Shown here piece by piece: positions 19,374 through 31,300 of a DNA stretch of 64,000 nt. The translations under genes and the position numbers were made by a program. How positions within the stretch are numbered: position 1 is the stretch's first letter; the number at the start of each line of letters is the position of its first letter. The notes under the pieces are model-generated. The model was not told where the DNA came from. It saw nothing but the letters and a program-made list of their open reading frames with translations, and did not search any database. Source of the stretch: Streptomyces sp. NRRL B-1347 (GTDB lineage: Bacteria; Actinomycetota; Actinomycetes; Streptomycetales; Streptomycetaceae); assembly GCF_000720325.1 (NCBI RefSeq), contig NZ_JOJM01000003.1:1-64000 (forward strand), in the 5' to 3' direction.

Positions 19374-22300
19374 CAGGAATCGGCCCCTTCCGTCCGGGCT
19401 CCGCGCCCGCTGCCGTCCTGACCTGCGGCGACGTCAGGAACGAGCTGCTCCAGACGGCGGCGCAGGGTCGCGTTGAAGGTGAGGGGCGCCTCGAGCATCA
19501 CGAAGTGCCCGACGCCGTCGACCAGTTCCACCTCGACGCCGTAGCGGCGCGCCGCGGTCAGGTTCGTCGGCATCCAGGACGTCGAGTTGATCAGTACGAG
19601 CGGCACGTCGAAGTGCTTGGGCACGTCCTGGAGGTAGGTGAGCATCTCGCGGAACGCGGCGGACACCACGTCCGCCCCGGTCTCCTCGCGGGTGCGCGCG
19701 ACCAGGGCGACGAGGTCGTCGCGCGCGCCGTCGAGGAACAGCTCCCGCGCTTCCACCGGCTGCTCGCTGAACGTCCGCACGAACCGGTCGAGCTGCTCGG
19801 CGGAGAGCGCCTTGGGCTCGAAGTTGTGCAGCGTGTCCACGCCGACCAGACCGCGGACCCGGCCGCCCAGGAGCCGCTCGGCGGCCAGCATCACGGGCCC
19901 GCCGAGGGAGTGCCCGACGAGGACCACGTCGTCGAGGCCCTCCTGCTCGACGACGGCGACGACGTCCTCGGCGAACGCCTCCACGGTCCAGCGCCGCCGG
20001 GCCCTGCCCGATCCGCCGTGCCCGGCGAGGTCGGGCGCGACCACGGTGTAGCGGTCGGCGAAGTGCTCCAGCTGCCGGTCCCAGTACGACGCGTCGCAGC
20101 CGAGGCCGTGGATGAGGACGAGGGCGGTGGAGCCGTTGCCGCGCGTCCGGTAGCGGATGCGGGTGCCGTCGGCCGAGGTGGCCGCGGGATCGGACACTGT
20201 GGCCTTTTCGTCCGGTTTGCGGGCGATGACGCCCACGTGCTCCATGTCGGGGGCGGGCGCGCCGTACGACTCCCGGTCCACGCCCACGGCGCCGAAGAAC
20301 CCGGCCCGCTCCACGACGAACCCGGCAGCCTCGCACTCCCTGCGGAACACGTCGGGGTCGATCGCGTTGATCAGCGGCGGACCGCCGACGACGTGGGCCG
20401 CCTCGAAGTGCGCGGCGACGTCGTCGATGAAGCCGGGCCACGGGTCGCCCGCGCTCTTGCGCGCCTCGTAGTCGGCGGCCTTGGACGCCCAGTAGCCGAA
20501 GTACGGCGAGTCCGAGCTGAGGAAGACCTTGCCGCCGGGCGCCAGCCACTCGTACATCTTGCGCAGCGTGAGCCGGAAGTCGTCCGGGGCGAGGAAGTGC
20601 ATCACGCGGCTGGCGTGCACGGCCGTGAAGCGCCCGGCCTCGAAGTCGACGTCGGGCAGCATGCCCTGGCGCAGGGAAAGCCGCTCCCGGGCCTCGTCGT
20701 TGACGCGCTGTCCGAGGATGTCCAGGTGCTTCTGCTCCATGTCGAGCGCCACCACCCGCGCCCCGCGTTCGAGCGCGGCGATGCTCGCCACGCCGTACGC
20801 GCAGCCCAGGTCCAGGGCCTCGCCGCCGCTCTCGCCCGCGTACGCGGCGAACTCCTGGGAGTACGGGATCAGCCGCTCGACCATCACGCCGGTGCGGTTC
20901 AGGGTGGCGACCATCCCGCCGAAGTCGAGGTCGGCCGCCGCCTTGAGGTCTTCCAGTACGTCGTGGTCGCGGGTGACGGGCCGTGCCTCTGCGGCCTCGG
21001 GCGCGGTGCCGGGACGGGCAGGCGCAGACGCCGTCAGGGGCGCCAGGGACACCTGCGGCTTCGCGGCAATGGGTGAGGAGTCGGTGGTGTCGATTCGGTG
21101 CGGTATGTCCGCCAAGTCCCGCAGGACGACGGGCTTGCGCGGCTCCGGGGCGGGGGCCGGGTCGGCGGGCGCCGGGACCGGCTCCGCCGCGGTCAGGCTG
21201 ACCGGAGCCGGCGCCGCAGCCGTGGCCGGAGCCGGGGACTGCTGCTCGGCGCGCACCCAGTAGCGGTTCCGCGCGAACGGGTACGCGGGCAGCCGCAGCC
21301 GCGTGACGGGGCGGCCGTCGGGCCGGGTTACGGCGGTCGGGACGGTGTGGCCCGCGACGTAGCCGCGCGCGACCTCGGCGAGGGCCGCCCGTCGCGCGGC
21401 CGGGTCGAGCCCGGTGTCCCGGGCGCTGTCGGCCGCGGCCCGGAGCCGGTCGGCGTCCTGCGCCCGCTCGGTGAAGCCGCGGGGCACGACGCCCTCGAAG
21501 CACGCGTCGGCCGGGGCCGTCCGCGCGCGGCGCCAGCCGCGCCAGAGCGCGGCGGCCTCGTCGAGGGAGCTCACGACCAGGGCGCACCGGTGCCGGAAGT
21601 GGTGGCGGCCGGTGCCGAGGGTGGCGCTGAGCCGGGGCAGGTCGGCGTCCGTCAGGGCGCCGCTCGCGATCCGGTCGAGGAGGGCGTCGACGATCCCCTC
21701 CAGGGCCGTGTCCGTCTTGGCGGAGACCGGCAGGAGGTAGGCGGGCTGCGCCGGAGCCGCCGTGACCGGCCGGCCGGTGTACTCCCGTACGACCACGTGG
21801 GCGTTGGTGCCGCTCATCCCGAACGCGCTGACCGCGCCGGTGCGGTGGCCGTGGCGCGGGGCGGGCCACTCCTTCGTCGCCTTGTTGACGTAGAAGGGGC
21901 TGGCGCTCCAGTCGATGTACTCGTTGTCGCGCTCGCAGTGCAGGCTGGGCGGGATGGCGCGGTGGCGCAGCGCCTCGGTCAGACAGACCAGGCCGACCAG
22001 GCCGGAGGCGGCGAAGGTGTGGCCGACGTTGGTCTTGGTCGAGGTGAGGGCGCAGAACCCGCGCTCGTCGGTGTGCCGGGCGAAGGCCGCGCGCAGGGCG
22101 CCCACCTCGACCGGGTCGCCGAGCTTGGTGCCGGTGCCGTGGGTCACGACGTAGCCGATGTCCGCCGGGTCGATGCCGCCCCGCTCGTACACGGACTCCA
22201 GGAGCTCGCGCTGGGCGTCGCCCGAGGGCGCGGTGATGCCGTTGGTGCGGCCGTCGTAGTTGAGGCCGCTGGCCGTGATCACGCTGTGCACGGGGTCGCC

Positions 22301-25300
22301 CGCGGCCTCCGCGGCCGCCAGCGGGCGAAGGACCAGGGCCGTGACGGCCTCGCCGGGGACCATGCCGTCGGCGTCCTGGTCGAACGTGGCGCACCGGCCG
22401 GAGGCCGACAGCATGCCCGCGTCGTCCATGGCGGCGAGCGCCTGCGGGGTCAGGACGAAGTTCGCCGCCGCGACGACGGCGATGTCGCACTCCCCCTGGA
22501 GCAGGCTCGCGCGCGCCTGGTGCAGCGCGACCAGGCCCGAGGAGCAGGAGGTGTTGACCGCGAGGACGGGGCCCTTCAGGTCGAGGAAGTACGAAAGGCG
22601 CGCGGCGAGGACGCCGTCGTGGTTCGAGGTGAGGTTGCCGCCGGAGCCGTCGAGGAGCTGGTAGTCGCCCTGTTCCACGCCGACGAACACGCCGACCTTG
22701 CGGCCCGCCAGCTCCTGGGCGCCGAGGGCGGCGTCCTCCAGCGCCTTCCAGCACTCCTGGAGGAGGTGGCGCTGGCGCGGGTCGAGCGTGCGCGCCTCCT
22801 TGGGGGCGATCTCGAAGAAGGCGGCGTCGAATTCGTCCGCCCAGTCGATGCTGCCCATCCACCGGTAGGGCCGCGGCGCGCCCCCGTCACCGGTCGCCGG
22901 TGCGCCGAAGCGGGCGGACGGCAGTTCGCGGACGAGGTCCTTGCCGTCGGCGAGCGCGGACCAGAAGGCGTCCACGTCGCGGCAGCCGGGGAAGATGCCG
23001 CTCATGCCGATGACGGCGACGGCGTCGGCGGCGCTGTCGGTGCCGGGGTCGGCGGGGGCGGCTTCGGGGGCGGGGCGCGGGGCCGTCGGAGCCACGACGG
23101 GCTCGGCGGACTCGGGCAGCTGGACGTCCGGTTCGTCGGCCAGGTGGTCGGTCAGGCGCCGTACCGACGGGTGGTCGTACAGGACCGTCGGCTGGAGCGG
23201 CGTGCCGAGGCGTTCGGCGAGCCGGTGGGCGAGCTGGGTGAGGCGGATGGAGTCCAGGCCCAGGTCGTGGAAGCCGCTGTCGTCGTCCAGCTGGTCCGCG
23301 GGGGACTTCAGGACGTGCGCGACGACCTCGCGCACCGCGTCGGCCAGGGCGGCGCGACGCCGGTCGTGTGCCGCGGCCGGCTCCCGCGCGGGGGCCGGGT
23401 CCTGGCCGGTGGCCGCGGGGGCCGCCGGTCGCGGGCGGTGCGGTGCGGGCGCGACGGCCCGCTCGGCCAGGGCGATGGCCCGCTCGGCGGGCGCGTGCAG
23501 GACCAGGGGCGCGGCGGTGCCGGACCGCTCCGCGAGGAGCCGTTCGAGGACGGCGAGCGCGGTGTCGGCGCCGAGGGGCCGCTGGCCGCTGGCGGCCAGG
23601 TACGCGGTGACGTGGTCGTGGTCGGCCGCGCGCTGGGCGGCGGCGCCCATGCCGCCGTCCTCCCACAGCGGCCAGCCGACGGCGAGCAGCCGTCGCTCGC
23701 CGCGCTCGGCGAGGGCGCGCGCGTAGGCCGACTGGAAGCGGTTGGCGACCGCGTAGTCGCAGCTGCCGAAGTCGCCGAGGGTGGCGGAGCTGGACGAGAA
23801 GAGGCAGATGAACTCCGCGGAGCGCCCGGCGCTCGTGCGGGCGAGGGCCCGTTCGACGGCGAGCGTCCCGTCCACCTTGGCGGCGAGGACGCGCCGGGCG
23901 GCGTCGCGGGTCGCGTCCGTCACGGCGAGCCGCTGCGCGGTGCCCGCGGCGTGCACGACGCCGTCGATGGCCCGCAGCGCGGGCGGCAGGGTGCTGAGCG
24001 CCTCGACGAGGGCGTCCTCGTCGGTGACGTCGGCGCGGCGGCAGACGACGGCGCCGCCGTGCTCGCCGAGCCCCGCGGCCCAGGTCTCGTCGGCGGGGCT
24101 CAGCGGCGAGCGGCCGAGCAGGACGAGGTTCGCGCGGTAGGCGCGGGCCAGGTGCCCGGCGACGCGGCGGCCGAGGCCGCCGAAGGCGCCGGTGATCAGG
24201 TACGTGCCGCCCTCACGCAGGGCACCCGTGCGGTGCGCGGCGGCGTCGGGCAGGCTCCGCACCTCGCAGACGTGGCGCTGCCCGCCCCGGTACAGGGCGG
24301 CGGCCTTCTGCTCCTGGTGCTGCTCGGTCAGGAGCAGCTCGGCCCAGCGGCCCGCGGCCACGGCGCCCTCGTGCAGCACGACGCGCAGCGCGGTGCCGGG
24401 CAGCGGCCCGGACAGGGAGCGCTCGTAGCCGATCAGGGCGTCGAGGGCGGCCTGGCCCACGGCGTCGTCGTAGTGGCCCGCGACGAGGACGTCAGGGACG
24501 GTGTCGCCGGTGGCGGCGACGGCCCGTACGAGCACGCCGACGTCGGCGAGTTCGCGCAGCGGCGGCCTGCCGTCCGCGCGCTCGGTGGGCCACAGGTAGT
24601 GGAGGGCGTCGAGCGGGCCGTGGGCCTCGGCGACGGCGACGAGCGTCCGCGCGAGGGCGCGCTCGTCGGCGGGGTCGACGCGGTACCCCGTCAGCGCGGC
24701 CCCGGCGTCGCCGGGCGCGGGCTCCGGGGTGCCGGTGCCGGTGCCGCTGTCGGTCCTGGCGACGAAGACCAGGCGGGTGCCGGGCGCGTGCCGGAGCGTC
24801 GCGGCCCGGTAGGCGTCCTGGGCCGCGCGGTCGGACAGGAAGGCCACGACCACGCGCCGGGCGCCGGTGTCCGCGACCGCCGCGGCGTCGCGCGCCACCC
24901 AGTGCTCCGCGAACAGGCGGGGGGCCACGGAGGCGTCCTCGACCGGTGCCGGGGGCTCGGCGCGCAGCCAGAAGTGCTGCTCCTCGAAGGGGTACGCGGG
25001 CAGGCTCAGGCGGTGCGGGCGCGGCCCGTCGGCGTACAGCCGCCGCCAGTCGACGGGCTCGCCCGCCTCCCACAGGCGGGCCACCTTGTCGAGCCTGCGC
25101 TCGGCGAGCCACTGGTCGAGCAGGGCGCGCCGGTCCTCGTCGTCGAGAACGTCGAGGACGGCGGGTGCCTGCGTGTTCGGCTGCGCGCTCGGCCGCGTGT
25201 TCGGCTGCGCGCGCTCGGCGAAGTCCTCAAGGGCCGCGACGAGTTCGGCCGTGGTCCCGGCCGTGAACGCCGCCCGGCAGGGCAGGGCGGTGCGGCCCAC

Positions 25301-28300
25301 CTGGAAGGTGAAGGCGACATCCGCCACCGGGGCCGCCTCGTCGGTGAGGTGCCGGGCCAGGTCGCGGGCGTACCGCCGCAGGGCGTCGGGCGTCCTCGCC
25401 GACAGGGGGACGAGGTGCGGCCCGGGGAGGTCCGCGCCGAGGCCGTCGCGCGGCGGGGCCTCTTCGAGGACGGCGTGGACGTTCGTGCCGCCGATGCCGA
25501 AGGAGCTGACGGCGGCGCGCAGCGGCTGGCCGTCCGCGGGCGACAGCGGGGTGAGCCGGTCCACCACGTGGAACGGGGAGTTCGCGAAGTCGATCTGCGG
25601 GTTGGGCGCCTCGTGGTTGATGGTCGGCGGCACCGTGCGGTGGCTCAGGACGAGGGCGGACTTCACGAGGCCCGCGAGGCCCGCCGCCGCGTCGAGGTGG
25701 CCCAGGTTCGCCTTCACCGAGCCGATGCCGCAGAAGCCGGTGGCGCCGGTGTGGCGCCGGAACGCCTCGGACACGGCGTTCACCTCGACGGGGTCGCCGA
25801 TGACGGTGCCGGTGCCGTGGGCCTCCAGGTAGCGGACGGACTCGGCGCGCACCCCGGCGCGGTCGAGGACGGAGGCGATCAGTTCGCTCTGCCCGGTGAG
25901 GCTCGGCGCGTAGTAACCCGCCTTGCGGGCACCGTCGTTGTTCATGCCGACGCCGCGCACGAGCGCGTGGATGTGGTCGCCGTCGCGCACCGCCGCGCGG
26001 GCGTCCTTCAGGAGGACGACGACGGCTCCCTCGCCGCCGACCATGCCGCGGGCGTCCGCCGCGAAGGGCTTGCAGTGCCCGTCGGGCGACAGCGTCATGC
26101 CCTCCTCGTAGAGGTAGCCGACGGTCTCCTCGCCGTACATCGCGCAGCCGCCGACCAGGGCGTGCGTGGTCTGGCCCGACTGGATGCCCTGGCAGGCCAG
26201 GGCGAGGCCGGCGAGCGCCGACGAGCAGTTGCTGTGCACGAACAGGCTCGGTCCGCGCAGGCCGAGCCGGTGCGACACGGTCGTCGGCACGGTGCCGGGC
26301 TGCGCCTGGAGGAAGCCGACGAGGGCCTCCGAGTCGCGGCGGGCGCCGGGGCCGGTGACGGGCGCCTGGTAGAGGGAGTTGGCGGTGGACATGTACACCG
26401 CCGCGTCGGCGATGTCGGCGGGCAGGTACGCGGCGTCCTCGACGGCCTTCCAGGCGTGCTGGAGCAGCTGGCGGGCCTGCGGGTCCATGAGTTCGGCGTC
26501 GCGCGCCGAGACCTGGAAGAAGGCGTGGTCGAACAGGCCCTTGCCGCGCATGCTCGCGCGGACCGGCACGTGCGCCGGGTCCTGGACCAGGCCTTCGTCG
26601 ACGCCGATGCGGCGCAGCTCGTCAGGGGTGCACAGCTCCACGCTCTCCGTGCCCGCGACGAGGTTGCGCCAGAACGCGCGGTGGTCGTCGGCGCCGGGGA
26701 GCCCGACGGAGACGCCGATGACGGCGACGGCGCCGTCGAGCCGGCCGGACGGCTCCGGCGCGGCCGGGGCCGTGGCACGGGGCGCGCCATCGGCCGACGG
26801 GGTGTCGGCGGCCGGGGCCGCGTCGTCGCCCGGCCGGTGCGCCGCGCCGAGGTCCGCGCGCAGCCGGGCTGCCGTACCGGCCGCGTCGACGCAGCCGAAG
26901 ACGTCCGCCGAGGTGAAGCGCACGCCGAAGCGCTCGGCGACGCGGTCGGCGAGCACCACCGCGAGGACGGAGTTGCCGCCCGCGTCCAGGAAGGCGTCCG
27001 TGGGGCGGAGCCCGGCGACGCCGAGCACGTCCCGCCACACGGCGAGCACGTCGCTGTCGCGGACGGTGCCGACGGCGGTCGGCGGAGCCGGGCTCCGCTC
27101 CGGGGCGGGCGCGTCCGGCAGCGTGATCGGCCGGCGGGCCAGGGCGAGCCGGTCCACCTTGCCGTTCGGGGTCTGCGGCAGCGCGTCGACCGGCAGGACG
27201 AACGCGGGCACCATGTACGCGGGCAGGGCCCGGCGCAGGTGCTCGGTCAGCTCGCGCGCGGTGGCGTTGCCGCCGGTCCAGTAGGCGACGAGCTGGGTGG
27301 CGCCCGTCGCGGGCTCGGCCCTGGTGACGACGGCGCACTCGCGCACGGCGGGGTGCCGGGTGAGGGCGTGCTCGATCTCGCCCGGCTCGACGCGGAAGCC
27401 GCGCACCTTCACCTGGGAGTCGATCCGTCCCAGGCACTCGATGGCGCCGTCCGCGCGGCGCCGTGCCAGGTCGCCCGTGCGGTACAGCCTGCCGCCCGGC
27501 GTGAAGGGGTCGGCGGGGAACCGCTCGGCGGTGAGCTCGGGCTTGTTGAGGTAGCCGAGCGCGAGCCCGTCGCCCGCGATGCACAGCTCGCCGGGCACGC
27601 CGACCGGGGCCGTGGCGCCGCGCTTGTCGAGGATGTGGATCCGGGTGTTGTCGATGGGGCGCCCGATGGTGACGCGGCGGCCCGCCTCCACCCGGGCGAC
27701 CGTGGACCACACGGTGGTCTCGGTGGGCCCGAACAGGTTCCACACCTCGCCGCCCAGGGCGGTGAGGCGCTCCGCGAGGGACTCGGACAGTGCCTCGCCG
27801 CCGCACAGCACGCGCAGGCCTTCGGCGTTGGTCCAGCCCGCGTGCAGCAGCATCGTCCAGGTGGCGGGGGTCGCCTGCATCACGGTGGGCCGCACCCGCG
27901 CGACGAGCGCGGCGAGCCGGTCGCCGGAGCGCGCGGTCTCCGGGTCGCTGAGGTGGCACTCGGCGCCGGTGACGAGCGGCAGATAGAGCTCCAGGGCGGC
28001 GATGTCGAAGCTGTGCGTCGTCACCGCGAGGACGCGGTCGGCCGCGCCGAGGCCCGGCCGCTTCGCCATCGCGCACAGGAAGTTGGTGAGCGCGCGGTGG
28101 GGCACCACGACGCCCTTCGGCAGGCCCGTGCTGCCGGAGGTGTAGATGACGTAGGCCGGGTCCTGCGCGCCGGGCGCGGCGCCGCTCGGCTCCGCGGCCG
28201 CCGGGTCGGCGTCCGGGTCGTCGAGCACGAGCAGGCGCCGACCGGCCGGAACCGCCAGGTCCGCGAGGCGTCCGCGCAGCGCGGTGTGGCTGAGCAGGAC

Positions 28301-31300
28301 GGCGGGCCCTGCGTCGTCGAGGATGTGGGCGATCCGGTCGCGCGGGTAGTCCGGGTCGAGGGGGATGTAGGCGCCCCCGGCGCGCAGGGTGGCGAGCAGC
28401 GCGACGACGAGGTCGACGGAGCGCTCCAGGTGGACGGCGACGAGACGGCCCGGTCCCACGCCGGTTCGGCGCAGGCGCGCGGCCAGCTCCCGGGTGCGCT
28501 CGTCCAGTCGCGCGTACGTCACGGACTCGGTGCCCGCCACGAGCGCGATCGCGTCGGGGGTGCGGGCCGCCTGCTCGGCGAACAGCTCGTGGACGTGCTT
28601 GTCCGGCTGGGTGACGGCGGTGTCGTTCCACTCCACGGTGAGGGTGTGCAGCTCCTGCGGCGAGGCCGCCGAACAGTCGTCGAGCCGCCGGAACGGGTCC
28701 GTGGCCGGGGCCGACTCCAGGAGGTGGGCGTACTGGCGCAGCAGCCGGTCCACCGTCGCGGCGTCGAACAGGGCGGGGTCGTACTTCGCCTTGACGGTGT
28801 ACGCGTCCTCGGCGGCGTGCGGCGCGATGACCTCGACGACGAGTTCGTACTCGCCCTCCTGGTGGACGCCCTCGACGTAGCGGACGCCGGGGGCTCCCGC
28901 GGTGACGTCCTCGTGCCAGTCCTGGTACATGAAGGCGTGGCGGAACACCGGCGCGGAGCCGTCGGCCGTGCCCAGGCCGAGCTCGCGGACCAGCGGGCCG
29001 AACGGGTAGGCGTGCGCGAGGGCGTCCAGCAGCGTGCCCTGGACGTCCGCACACAGCTCGGCGAACGTGCCGCGCCCCGACATCCGGGTCCGGACCGGCA
29101 CCATGGTGACGAAGTGGCCGACGGTGCCGTCGAAGCGGGCGCCGGGCCGGGTGCTGACCGGCATGCCGACGACGACGTCGTCCTGCTGGGCGTACTGCCG
29201 CAGCAGGACCTGGTGCGCGGCCAGGAACACGGCGGACGGGTAGACGCCCCGCTCGCGGGCGAACCGGGCGACGCGGTCGCCGAGGTCCACCGGGAGCCGC
29301 AGGACCTCGGTGGCGCCGTGCCGCCCCTGGTCGGGCGCGGAGCGCGGCCGGTCCGTGGGGAAGGCGGGGACGGGCGGCAGCGCGGCCAGCTGCTCGCGCC
29401 AGAAGGCGAGCCGGTCCGCGCCCTCGTCCCCGGCCAGGAGAGCGGCCTCGTCGGCGACGAACTCGGCGTACGGGGCGGCCGCGGCGGCCGGAACCGGCGC
29501 GGCGCCCGCGGCGGCGCTCCGGTAGGCGGCCAGCAGGTCCTTGACGAGCACGACGGCGGAGGCGCCGTCGAGGACGAGGTGGTGGGCGTTCAGGAGCACC
29601 CGGGCGTCCGCGCCCGGAGCGCCGTGGAAGACGCTCAGCCGGCACAGCGGGCCGTTCTCCAGGTCGAACGGCTCCCTGGCGTGCGCGCGCAGCCGTGCGC
29701 GCACCTCGTCCGGGTCCGTCGCGGTCAGCTCGTGCTCGGCGACCGCGGGCCGCGGGGCCTCGGGCCGTGCGAACACGAGCCGGTCGCCGTCGCGTCGTAC
29801 GACGGCCGCAAGCAGCGGGTGGCGGGTGCGGACCCGGTCGAAGGCGGTGCGCAGGGCCGGCAGGTCGAGGCCGGACACCTGGAAGCACAGCGGCACGTTG
29901 TACACGCTCGCGTCGGGTGCGGACTTCTGGAGGCTCCACAGGCCCCGCTGCCCCTCGGACAGCGGGTGCGGCACGAACGCGTCGACCGCATCGGGGGCGT
30001 GAACCACCTGCGGGAGTACGCCGACGAGGTGGGCGGCCAGGGCGTCGACGGTGCGGTGCTCGAAGAGCGCGGCCGACGCGAAGTCCGCGTGCAGCTCGCT
30101 CCGCACCCGCCGGGAGAGCCGCACCAGGCCCATCGACGAGACGCCGAGCGCGGCGAACTCGCGGTCGGTGGCGACGTCGTGGGGCGCGACGCCGTCCAGC
30201 TCCTCGGCGAGCGCGGCGCGCAGCCAGGCCCGGACGTCGTGGGCGCCGTCCTCGGGGCGCGGTGCGGGGTGCGGTGCGGGGCGTGCCGCTACCGGGGTGC
30301 CGGACGCGCGCTCCCCGGCCTGGAGCCGCTCCCCCGCAGTCTCGTACCAGTACTCGCGCCGTGCGAACGGGTACGTCGGCAGGCTGACGCGGCGCGGCGG
30401 GCGCCCGGCATACAGCTCGGCCCACGCGACGCTCGCTCCGGCCAGCCAGCCGCGCGCCGCCGCGTGCGGGTCACCGGCCGCGCCGCCCACCGCCGACACC
30501 CGTGCACCGGTGCTGGTGCCGGTGCCGGATTCGGTGAGGTCGGCGTACCGGCCGGGTCCCGCGACGCCGTGTGCGCTGAACTCGGCGAGCGCTGCGGCGA
30601 GTTCGGCGGTGGAGCGGACGACGAGCGCGAGGCGCACGGGCAGTTCGTCGCGGCCGGTCTGGAGGGTGTGCGCGAGGTCGCGCAGCGGCACCGGGCGCCG
30701 CTCGCGCTCCGCCTCGCCCAGGTGCGCGGCCAGCTGCCCGGCCGCCGTGCGCAGCTGCTCGGGCGTGTGCGCCGACAGCGGGACCAGGCAGGTCTCGTCG
30801 GCCGTCGCATCGGCGGTGCGGGCCTCGTCGTCGGCCATGTTCTCGTATCCCTCGATGATCAGGTGTGCGTTCGAGCCGCCCGCGCCGAAGCAGGAGATGC
30901 CCGCGCGCCGCGGCAGGGGGCGCCCGTCGGCGTCGACCGGGTTCCAGGGGGCGAGCTCGCGCTGGACGTGGAACGGCGACTGCTTGAAGACGATGCCGGT
31001 GTTGAGGTCCTCGGCGTTGATCGAGGGCGCGAGCGCGCGGTGGCGCAGCTGCATCAGGACCTTGGTGAGGCCCGCGATGCCCGAGGCGCTCTCGCAGTGG
31101 CCCAGGTTGGACTTGAGCGAGCCGACCGCGCAGTACTGCCCCGGGCGGTCACCGGCGAAGGCGCGGCTGAGCGCGGAGATCTCCAGGGAGTCGCCGAGGG
31201 GCGTCGCCGTGCCGTGGGCCTCCACGTAGCTGATCGTGTCCGGCGTGACCCCGGCCCTGGCCAGGGCGTGGGTGACGACGTCGCGCTGCGCGTCCAGGCT

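Noticed and set aside
10593..19421. Very long open frames on the plus strand, e.g. 10593-19421, 21098-31480, 41551-52650
   Set aside because: They are antisense to the PKS/NRPS genes and exist because high third-position GC removes stop codons. Their translations are Arg/Gly/Ala/Val-rich with no recognisable domains.
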